A stretch of DNA of 39,398 nt from Planctomycetota bacterium. GTDB lineage: Bacteria; Planctomycetota; Phycisphaerae; Phycisphaerales; SM1A02. The notes beneath the pieces are model-generated. The model was not told the DNA's origin and ran no database searches. It saw only the letters and a list, made by a program, of their open reading frames with translations. Position numbers and translations under genes: made by a program. Each line of letters opens with the position of its first letter. The stretch's first letter is position 1. The stretch covers positions 1-39,398 of the forward strand of contig JAGWXC010000003.1 in NCBI GenBank assembly GCA_018970045.1, written 5' to 3'. This document shows, piece by piece, positions 31,849 to 38,291 of the stretch.

Positions 31849-32092
31849 GATCTCTCCGTGCCGAACACAATGTGGTGTGGACCTCGTCGTCCGTGCGAGC
31901 CGCCCACGAGAACCGGGCGTTGGTCATCCTGACCGGGCCGCACACTCTAGCCCATGTTCAGGACCTGCCAAGACGATCGTGGCGAGTTGGTGCGCATGCA
32001 TCGACAAGCCGCGTGCACGTGCGCACTTGCGTGCCGAGGATTTCCTTGGGCATGCGCGCATGCACTCGCGTGCATGCAGTGTGGACAACTCG
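31849..32092. other. dnaA-upstream intergenic region, possible origin element
   Basis: No gene is visible in these 244 bp. On the minus strand TTGTCCACA (32080-32088) matches the DnaA box form used in GC-rich bacteria, and AGGTCCACA (31876-31884) is a looser copy. Four GCATGC palindromes (31994, 32050, 32058, 32072) and other self-complementary hexamers crowd the distal half. There is no AT-rich unwinding stretch, so the origin idea is weak. Confidence 0.35.
31944..31971 (-). promoter_or_regulatory. dnaA promoter
   Basis: On the minus strand TTGGCA (31966-31971) and TAGAGT (31944-31949) are 16 bp apart. Initiation near 31937 would leave a leader of about 89 bases before GTG 31848. Confidence 0.65.
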
Positions 32093-33043
32093 TCACCGCA
32101 GCGCGTGGATGAACGCGACGCGACGCATCGTCCTGTGGAATCCGGCGTTGTGATAGAGGTGCAGCGCCGGAGCGTTCGCTTCATCGCACGCCAGGTGCAG
32201 GCTGCGCACGCCGCGGTGCTCCAGTCGCCCGATCGAGTGTTGCAGGAGGGCAGGACCGATGCCTCGGCCGCGCGCCCAGTGCGCCACGCCGAAGTACACG
32301 AGCTCCGCGGCATCGGTGCCCGGCAGCGGCGCGCACATGCTCACGGCGGCAGGGCGTCCATCCAGCCAGACCATCGTCCAGAGGTCGGGATCGACCGCGT
32401 GGGTCGCCAGGTGGCCCTCGAGGGTCTCCTGCGGCGTTCGCATGCCGGCCAGGGCGGGGCAGTCGAGTGTGGCCTCGTAGGTTGCCTGCAGGAGCGCCGA
32501 GAGGGTGGCGTGGCCCTCATCGCTGTGAACGTCGCAGGCGGTGATCGATGCCCCGGCGGGCCAACTCGCCGCCACGCGGCCCCGTCGGGGCAGGGCGCGC
32601 TCGTAGTAGCCCAGCGTGGCGAGCCGGCGCATGCCGGCGGCTTCCAGAACACGAAGTTCTCGGCCGCGCGCGGGCTCGACCAGGGCCTGGGCCATGGCGC
32701 GGCCCAACCCGTGCGCGCTGGCCAGGGCTCGTGCGAGGAGCCGCCCCAGCGCGGGGATCGCGGCATCGGACGAACCGCGCGTGAGCAGGGCGTGCAGCGT
32801 GTTGCCAGCTTGTGGGGCCAGCAGCGCCGTAGCACCGATGCAGCCGTCTGGGTCGGCGACGCACCAGGCGTGTTCGAAGAACGTTGGGTCGGCCCTGGCG
32901 TCGCGAATCAGGCGCCGAAGGACGGCCGGGTCGGGTCCAGCCAGGCGGCGGAGCGCCTCTGCCCGCTGGGAGACCGCGGGCTGGAACGGCTCACCCCAGT
33001 CAGGGGCGTGGCCAAAGAGCCCAGTTCGGTCAAGGAGCGACAC
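32093..33043 (-). CDS. GNAT family N-acetyltransferase
   Basis: A 316-residue acetyl-CoA-dependent acyltransferase. The C-terminal domain is clear: AELVYFGVAHWARGRGIGPA with the R/Q-x-x-G-x-G/A acetyl-CoA loop (RGRGIG), then ANAPALHLYHNAGFHRT. The N-terminal half looks like a second, degenerate GNAT unit (ALGRLLARALASAHGLGRAM, then LEAAGMRRLATLGYYER), so this is probably a tandem-GNAT protein. The acceptor is unknown. Start GTG 33043 has TACGCT ending six bases before it and no Shine-Dalgarno. It is divergent from the exported protein at 33098. Confidence 0.82.
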   Translation of the reverse strand: MSLLDRTGLFGHAPDWGEPFQPAVSQRAEALRRLAGPDPAVLRRLIRDARADPTFFEHAWCVADPDGCIGATALLAPQAGNTLHALLTRGSSDAAIPALGRLLARALASAHGLGRAMAQALVEPARGRELRVLEAAGMRRLATLGYYERALPRRGRVAASWPAGASITACDVHSDEGHATLSALLQATYEATLDCPALAGMRTPQETLEGHLATHAVDPDLWTMVWLDGRPAAVSMCAPLPGTDAAELVYFGVAHWARGRGIGPALLQHSIGRLEHRGVRSLHLACDEANAPALHLYHNAGFHRTMRRVAFIHALR

Positions 33044-33097
33044 GTCGAAAGCGTATCGGAGCAAGGGGGCGTGGGCGAGGATCGGTACACTTCGGCG
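33044..33097. promoter_or_regulatory. divergent leaderless promoters (GNAT gene and 33098 gene)
   Basis: In 54 bp, TACGCT on the minus strand (33050-33055) is six bases from GTG 33043 and TACACT on the plus strand (33086-33091) is six bases from ATG 33098. Confidence 0.6.
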
Positions 33098-33706
33098 ATG
33101 CTGATTCGCCCGCTGGCCATCGCGCTCCTTGCTGCTTCGTCGCTCGCCGCCCTGCCGTGGTCCGCCTCGCAGCCCGCTGTCGCTGCGGTGCTGGGCGAAC
33201 AGTGGAAGCTCGACGTTCGGCCGAAGGGCCTGCGCCTCTGGGTCGATCCGCAGGATGGCAAGGGCTACTGGTACTTCGTCTATGACGTGGTGAACCAGAC
33301 CAAGCAAACGCTGCTGTGGTCGCCCAAGATCCAGCTGCTGGACGGCGAGGGGCGCCTCATGCGTGGTGGCAACGATGTGCCGCCCCAGGTGCGCAAGGCG
33401 ATGTGCGCCTCGATGGCCGAAGAGGGCGTCGAGGACCAGTTCGCCGTGATGGACGACCTGCTGCCCGGCGAAGACAACGGCCGCACCGGCATGGTGGCCT
33501 GGCTGGCCGAAGGCACCGACGGCACCGAATTGACCGTGTTCATCGCGGGCGCTTCGAGCGAGACCGAGCAGAAAGTGCACCCCAAGACCGGTGAGAAGGT
33601 GACCCTTCGCGAAAATCTCCAGCTCGACTACGCGGTCCCTGGTGATCCGAAGGGGCGTCGTACGGAGCCTGCGATCCTCAAGAATCGCGAATGGGTCATG
33701 CGCTGA
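33098..33706 (+). CDS. exported hypothetical protein, 202 residues
   Basis: I do not recognise the family. Residues 1-30 form a signal peptide (MLIRPLAIALLAASSLAALP, cleavage probably near AVAA). The mature part is about 170 residues with YWYFVYDVVNQTKQTLLWSP, which suggests a beta-sandwich, and DLLPGEDNGRTGMVAWLAEG. No membrane segment or cysteine motif is present beyond the signal. The likely location is the periplasm or cell surface. The start has TACACT six bases upstream. It ends 150 bp before rpmA, which has its own promoter. Confidence 0.72.
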   Translation: MLIRPLAIALLAASSLAALPWSASQPAVAAVLGEQWKLDVRPKGLRLWVDPQDGKGYWYFVYDVVNQTKQTLLWSPKIQLLDGEGRLMRGGNDVPPQVRKAMCASMAEEGVEDQFAVMDDLLPGEDNGRTGMVAWLAEGTDGTELTVFIAGASSETEQKVHPKTGEKVTLRENLQLDYAVPGDPKGRRTEPAILKNREWVMR

Positions 33707-33796
33707 GGTGCCCCAATCGCGGCGGCAGTGCTCGCGCGCATCGTCGAACGGGCTGTCATGGCCCTGATAATCACGGATCGCCATCGAGGTTGGCGC

Positions 33797-33825
33797 TTCA
33801 CAAGAGCCTCGGTTGCCCCTACACT
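33797..33825 (+). promoter_or_regulatory. rpmA promoter
   Basis: TTCACA (33797-33802) and TACACT (33820-33825) are 17 bp apart. The leader of ~25 bases contains AAAGGA before the start codon. The remaining bases of 33707-33796 show nothing notable. Confidence 0.65.
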
Positions 33826-33856
33826 CCGCGACTCGCTCTCGAAAGGACTTTTCGTC

Positions 33857-34132
33857 ATGGCACACAAGAAGGGCCAGGGCTCGACCCAAAACGGCCGCGA
33901 CTCGAATCCGCAGTTCCTCGGCATCAAGCTCTATGGCGGCCAGGACGCAAAGGCTGGTTCCATCATCGTCCGCCAGCGCGGCACGAAGTGGAAGGCCGGC
34001 TTCATGACCTATCTGTCGGCCGATGACTCGGTCATGGCCAAGGTGCCCGGCACCGTGCGGTTCCGCGGCCGGATGGTCGACGTGATCCCCGCCGACCCCA
34101 GCCTGCCCCGGCTGGCCATGGACACCAAGTGA
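33857..34132 (+). CDS. rpmA: 50S ribosomal protein L27
   Basis: Ribosomal protein whose N-terminus reaches the peptidyl transferase centre. The 91-residue sequence begins MAHKKGQGSTQNGRDSNPQF and continues LGIKLYGGQDAKAGSIIVRQ and RGTKWKAG, all typical of L27. The C-terminal part (SADDSVMAKVPGTVRFRGRM) is more divergent and slightly longer than in E. coli. It has no N-terminal extension needing Firmicute-type cleavage. The usual partner rplU (L21) is not upstream, and a strong terminator separates it from obgE. Confidence 0.95.
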   Translation: MAHKKGQGSTQNGRDSNPQFLGIKLYGGQDAKAGSIIVRQRGTKWKAGFMTYLSADDSVMAKVPGTVRFRGRMVDVIPADPSLPRLAMDTK

Positions 34133-34147
34133 ATCGAACTCATCGTG

Positions 34148-34184
34148 ACGGGCGCAGCCACCACGCTGCGCCCGTTTCGTTTTT
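34148..34184 (+). terminator. intrinsic terminator between rpmA and obgE
   Basis: An 11-bp perfect stem ACGGGCGCAGC/GCTGCGCCCGT with a 6-base loop is followed by TTCGTTTTT. This is the best classical terminator in the window. Confidence 0.92.
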
Positions 34185-34260
34185 GCCCTCGGCGTGCGCG
34201 CCGTGCGCGTGGACTCATCATGTCGTGCCCAACCGCACGCGTGGCCAGGAGCGCTGAACG

Positions 34261-35280
34261 ATGTTCGTCGATCGTGCCGTCATCCATGTGCGCAGCGGCA
34301 AGGGCGGCGACGGCTGCGCCCACCTGCTGCAGCTGAAGGGCAACCCCAAGGGCGGCCCCGATGGCGGCGACGGCGGCAAGGGCGGCGATGTGGTCGTCGT
34401 GGGCGATCCGCACCTCGACACGCTGGTCGAGTTTGCCTACAAGCCGCACTGGTTCGCGAAGGATGGCGAGAACGGCCAGAAGAAGAAGTGCCACGGGTGC
34501 GATGGCAGCGACATCGAGATCCGCCTGCCGCTGGGCGCGCAGGTGATCGATCCTGAGTCGGGCGACATCGTGGCCGAGATCCTCGAGCCCGGCCAGCGCG
34601 TGGTGATCGCCGCCGGCGGTCGCGGCGGATTGGGCAACGACCATTTCAAGAGCGCCGTGCACCAGACGCCGCTCGAACGCACGCTCGGTGAGCCGTCGAT
34701 CGACAAGACCTTCGAGGTCGAGCTCAAGCTCATCGCCGACGTTGGTTTCGTGGGCCTGCCCAACGCAGGCAAGAGCACGCTGCTCAAGGCGAGCACGCGC
34801 GCGAATCCCAAGGTGGCGGACTACCCGTTCACCACGCTCGGGCCGCAACTGGGGATCCTCGATCTCGGTGACGAGCGGCGGCTCGTGCTTGCCGACCTGC
34901 CGGGCCTGATCGAGGGCGCGGCGGAGGGCGCCGGGCTGGGCCACGACTTCCTGCGGCACGTGGAGCGCACGCGGTGCATCCTGCACGTCGTCGATGCACT
35001 GCCGGTCGATGGCAGCGATCCGGTCGAGTCCTACCGAACGATCCGCCGGGAGCTCGCGGAGTTCAGTGACGAGCTCGCGCGCAAGCCCGAGCTCGTGGTG
35101 CTGAACAAGATCGACCTGCTGCCTGCCGAGGATCGAGCGGAGCTCCTGGCCGACGTGCTCGAGCGCTTCGCCAAGCGCGGCGTGAAGCCGATGATGATGA
35201 GCGGCGCGACGGGCGAGGGTGTGCGCGAGGTCATGCTCGCGGTCTGGCGCATGGCTGAGTCGGCGCGCGCGCGGGGGTGA
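34261..35280 (+). CDS. obgE: GTPase Obg/CgtA
   Basis: Ribosome-assembly GTPase of 339 residues. The glycine-rich Obg domain spans about residues 1-158 (VRSGKGGDGCAHLLQLKGNP; GGPDGGDGGKGGDVV). The G domain has GLPNAGKSTLL (G1), DLPGLIEGAAEGAGLGH (G3) and LNKIDLLP (G4). No C-terminal OCT domain is present. ATG 34261 has AGGAG nine bases upstream. It must have its own promoter because a terminator precedes it, but I see only poor candidates in 34185-34260. Confidence 0.95.
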   Translation: MFVDRAVIHVRSGKGGDGCAHLLQLKGNPKGGPDGGDGGKGGDVVVVGDPHLDTLVEFAYKPHWFAKDGENGQKKKCHGCDGSDIEIRLPLGAQVIDPESGDIVAEILEPGQRVVIAAGGRGGLGNDHFKSAVHQTPLERTLGEPSIDKTFEVELKLIADVGFVGLPNAGKSTLLKASTRANPKVADYPFTTLGPQLGILDLGDERRLVLADLPGLIEGAAEGAGLGHDFLRHVERTRCILHVVDALPVDGSDPVESYRTIRRELAEFSDELARKPELVVLNKIDLLPAEDRAELLADVLERFAKRGVKPMMMSGATGEGVREVMLAVWRMAESARARG

Positions 35281-35289
35281 GCCGGGACC

Positions 35290-36453
35290 TCACTCCGCCG
35301 GTCGCGGCACCACGGTCCCCGGTGCGGAGAGCGCTCGCACGAATCGGTGCGCGCGCAGCAGCCGAACCGCACGGTGGATGTCGGCGGCCAGTGGCGCGAT
35401 GAACTGCATCGGCTCGTTCGTGATCGGGTGGCGGAACCCGAGCATGGTCGCGTGGAGCGCCTGACGGCACAGGAAGGGCTCCGTGGACGAGCCGCCGAAA
35501 TCGGCCTCGCTTGAATGCTTGCCGCCGTAGAGATCATCGCCCACGATCGGGTAGCCGATGTGCGACAAGTGCACGCGGATCTGGTGCGTGCGGCCGGTCA
35601 GCAGCTCGAGCTCGACGAGCGATGCGCCCTCGTACTCCTCGATGACCCGGTAGACGGTGCGCGACGGCTTGCCGGTCTCGTCGTGGCGGACGGCGTACTT
35701 CTCCTTGATCGTCGGGTGCTTGCCCAGCGGCAAGTCGATCAGGTCGGCCTCGGGCTCCATGCGGCCGTGCACCAGCGCCAGATAGCGCTTGCTCGTCTGG
35801 CGGTGCTCGAACTGCTTGGCCAGGCGCCAGTGCGAGGTGTCGCTCTTGGCCACGACCATCACGCCGCTGGTGAGCTTGTCGAGCCGGTGGACCACGCCGG
35901 GGCGCGCGATGTCCTTGCCGACGCTGGAGAGCTGTCCCCCCGAGCGATGGCGGAAGTGCCACGCCAGCGCATTGATGAGCGTGCCGGTCTTGTGGCTGCG
36001 CGCTGGGTGCACGATCAGGCCGGGCTGCTTGTTCACGACGATGAGTTCGTCATCCTCGTACAGCACGTCGACCGGGATGTCCTCGGCCGGGATCTCGCTC
36101 GAGGGCGGCGGTGGCAGCATGGCCACCACGCGGTCACCCTTGCGCAACTTCGTGCTGGCCTTGGGGATCCGGCCGTTGACGGTCACGGCCTCTTCGTCGA
36201 TGAGTCGCTGCAGTTGCGTGCGCGAGAGGAACGGCACGCGATCGACGAGGTAGCGGTCGAGCCGCTTCTCGAGATCGCGCGTGAGCTCGAAGGTCACGCT
36301 GACGGGGTTGTCGTCGTCGAACTCACCGCTGGACTCGTACAGCGCAAAGAGCGCCTCGCGATCGACCTGGCCACCGGGGGCGATGAGCTGCACGGCACCG
36401 CCCGGGCCCGACACGATCGAGTCGTCATCGGGAACGCTGGTTGGGCTGGACAT
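35290..36453 (-). CDS. RluA-family 23S rRNA pseudouridine synthase (RluD-like)
   Basis: Isomerises uridines in 23S rRNA. The 387-residue protein has an N-terminal extension of about 55 acidic residues, an S4 RNA-binding domain (about 60-115: RLDRYLVDRVPFLSRTQLQR) and the catalytic domain. The catalytic Asp lies in GVVHRLDKLTSGVMVVAK, and the late blocks LLTGRTHQIRVHLSHIGYPI and CRQALHA are typical. RluD (positions 1911/1915/1917) is the closest layout, but RluC or other members are possible. The ATG has no Shine-Dalgarno. It converges on obgE with 9 bp between stops and follows the YfgM-like gene by 42 bp. Confidence 0.88.
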   Translation of the reverse strand: MSSPTSVPDDDSIVSGPGGAVQLIAPGGQVDREALFALYESSGEFDDDNPVSVTFELTRDLEKRLDRYLVDRVPFLSRTQLQRLIDEEAVTVNGRIPKASTKLRKGDRVVAMLPPPPSSEIPAEDIPVDVLYEDDELIVVNKQPGLIVHPARSHKTGTLINALAWHFRHRSGGQLSSVGKDIARPGVVHRLDKLTSGVMVVAKSDTSHWRLAKQFEHRQTSKRYLALVHGRMEPEADLIDLPLGKHPTIKEKYAVRHDETGKPSRTVYRVIEEYEGASLVELELLTGRTHQIRVHLSHIGYPIVGDDLYGGKHSSEADFGGSSTEPFLCRQALHATMLGFRHPITNEPMQFIAPLAADIHRAVRLLRAHRFVRALSAPGTVVPRPAE

Positions 36454-36495
36454 GGCGAGGCGTGCGTTGGAGCGGCGCGCCGGGCAGCTGCCGGA

Positions 36496-37365
36496 TCAGG
36501 GCGTGGCAGCGGGTGCTGCCGCGGGGGCCGGAGCCGCGGGGGCCGGAGCGGCGGGGGCGGCCGGCGCGGCCGGAGCCGTTGCAGGTGCATCGGTGGCTGG
36601 AGCGACCGGTGCGGTGGCGGGGGCGTCGGTGGCCGGCGCCGTGGCGGGGACATCAACCGCCGGGGCGGGTGCGGCCGGCGGAGCGGGCGGTTCGGGGATG
36701 AACACCGGCGTCTCGAGCGAAGCGAGCGACTCGATGCGAGCCTTGGCCTGAGCAGCGAGCTGCGGGTAGGCATCCTTCGCCAGCGCGGCGGCCTGCTCGT
36801 AACGCTCCTTGGCGAGCGCGAGCTTGCCTTCGCTCTCCGCGACGGTGGCGCGACCAAAGGCCGCCGGAATCGCGAAGACGAGATTCGTCGTGGGTGAGGT
36901 CGCCGCCGTCACGACCTGCGCGTACAGCTCATCGGCCTTGCCGAGGTACTCGGTGCGCAGTTCCGGCGTGACGGCCTTGTCAGCGTCCTCGGGCTTGCGG
37001 TCCCAGCGCACGCCGGTCTGCAGGCAGGTCATGTAGGTGTCTGCGGCGGTGAGCAGGGCCATCATCCGCACGCCAGGCTCGCCTTCGTTGCGGCTGGCGA
37101 TCTCGACCATGGCGGGCGGGATGCTCGCGCCGGCGAGTTCTTCCCACGCCAGCGCGACGGCGTTGGCCTGCTTCTGCGTCCACCAGTTCCAGCCCATGAA
37201 CGCGCACAGCACCACCAGCACGCCCAGCAGCCAGTTGGGGCCGCTGGTCTTGAGCCACTGCACGAAGTCTTCGTTCAGGCGACCTTCCGCCAGATCGGTC
37301 TGCTGCATCTGCGCGAGACGCTTGCGATCGGAGACATCCCCGGCGGGTCGTTTCTGGTCTGCCAT
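36496..37365 (-). CDS. YfgM-like membrane protein with Ala/Pro-rich tail
   Basis: A 289-residue protein with one membrane helix at about residues 43-60 (WLLGVLVVLCAFMGWNWW) after a charged cytoplasmic N-terminus. A helical periplasmic region with TPR-like spacing follows (KLALAKERYEQAAALAKDAY). This is the pattern of the YfgM/TPR_21 family, ancillary to the Sec translocon; assignment is by layout. The last ~65 residues are almost pure Ala/Pro/Thr in APATAP-type repeats, likely a flexible spacer. ATG 37365 is chosen over an upstream frame because TACACT (37376-37381) is ten bases before it, leaving only a very short leader. Divergent from the HAD gene. Confidence 0.72.
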   Translation of the reverse strand: MADQKRPAGDVSDRKRLAQMQQTDLAEGRLNEDFVQWLKTSGPNWLLGVLVVLCAFMGWNWWTQKQANAVALAWEELAGASIPPAMVEIASRNEGEPGVRMMALLTAADTYMTCLQTGVRWDRKPEDADKAVTPELRTEYLGKADELYAQVVTAATSPTTNLVFAIPAAFGRATVAESEGKLALAKERYEQAAALAKDAYPQLAAQAKARIESLASLETPVFIPEPPAPPAAPAPAVDVPATAPATDAPATAPVAPATDAPATAPAAPAAPAAPAPAAPAPAAAPAATP

Positions 37366-37375
37366 AAGGGCGGGA

Positions 37376-37381
37376 AGTGTA
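37376..37381 (-). promoter_or_regulatory. -10 box of the YfgM-like gene
   Basis: TACACT on the minus strand ends ten bases before ATG 37365. On the plus strand the overlapping TAGCAT (37380-37385) may serve the HAD gene, with a leader of about 20 bases. Confidence 0.45.
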
Positions 37382-37412
37382 GCATCGGCCGAGCCCAAAC
37401 GGGCTCCGCACC

Positions 37413-38282
37413 ATGCGTTACCGACTCCTCGTCACCGACCTCGATGGCACGCTCCTGGACCGTCGTGGGCGCGTGAGCGAGGGCAATCGCCTGGCCATCC
37501 GCAAGGCCCGGGACGCGGGGTTGGAGATCGTCGTCGCCACCGGCCGGAGCTGGATGGAAGCTCGTGCGGTGGTCGAGGAGGCCGGGATCGAGGGACTGTG
37601 CATCGCGGTCGGGGGCGCGAGCCTGCACCGAGCGACCGACGGAGGCGTGGAGCACACGTTCGACATGTGCCCGCAGGCAGCGCAGGACTGCACTCGCATC
37701 ATCAGCGAACACGGCCATGTGGCGCACGTCTTCCGCGATGCATCGCGTGCCGGCCACGACTACCTGCTCGTCGGCAGCCACGACCTGCACCCGGTGAGCG
37801 ATTGGTGGTTCAAGGAGTTCCCGGTGGCGGTGGAGCGCATCGCCTGCCCGACCTACTGGCAGCCGCACGCTCACGCCCATGCGGTGCTGCGCACGGGCAC
37901 GGTCGCCAGCGCTCGCGAGCTTCCGGCGCTGGTCGATCGACTGCGTGAGTGCGTGGGTGATGCGGTCACGATGCAGCACTGGGGCGCCGTGACGCAGGAC
38001 ATGTCGATCGGCACGCAGACGCACGTGCTGGAGATCTTCGCGGCTGGCGTCGACAAGTGGACGATGATCGAGCACGTGTGCGGCTTGCGTGGCGTGGGCA
38101 CCGACCAAGTGGCGACCGTCGGCGATGGCATGAACGATCTCGGCATGCTCCGCGCCGCAGCACTGGGCATCTCGATGGAGAATGCGCACGAGCATGCGCA
38201 TGCCGCGGCGAACGTGCGTGTGGGCCATCATGATCGCGACGGCTTCGCGGAAGCGGTCGAACTCGTGCTTGGGCATCGATAG
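37413..38282 (+). CDS. HAD-superfamily hydrolase, Cof/IIB type
   Basis: Predicted cytoplasmic phosphatase of 289 residues. Motif I is VTDLDGTLLD (nucleophile Asp9 and acid Asp11), motif II is VVATGRSW, and motif IV is VATVGDGMNDLGML. The type IIB cap lies between motifs II and III. The conserved Lys before motif IV is in AGVDKWTMIEHV. Family members act on sugar phosphates, phosphoglycolate or flavin phosphates; the substrate is unknown. The next gene starts 9 bp after the stop. Confidence 0.9.
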   Translation: MRYRLLVTDLDGTLLDRRGRVSEGNRLAIRKARDAGLEIVVATGRSWMEARAVVEEAGIEGLCIAVGGASLHRATDGGVEHTFDMCPQAAQDCTRIISEHGHVAHVFRDASRAGHDYLLVGSHDLHPVSDWWFKEFPVAVERIACPTYWQPHAHAHAVLRTGTVASARELPALVDRLRECVGDAVTMQHWGAVTQDMSIGTQTHVLEIFAAGVDKWTMIEHVCGLRGVGTDQVATVGDGMNDLGMLRAAALGISMENAHEHAHAAANVRVGHHDRDGFAEAVELVLGHR

Positions 38283-38285
38283 GAT
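38280..38285 (+). promoter_or_regulatory. -10 box, leaderless type, for the IorA-like gene
   Basis: TAGGAT overlaps the HAD stop codon (38280-38282, TAG) and ends six bases before GTG 38292. Confidence 0.45.
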
Positions 38286-38291
38286 TCACGC

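Noticed and set aside
31861-31875. LexA-like half site CGAAC before dnaA
   Set aside because: The second half (GTTCG) is missing at the right distance, unlike the perfect recA site.
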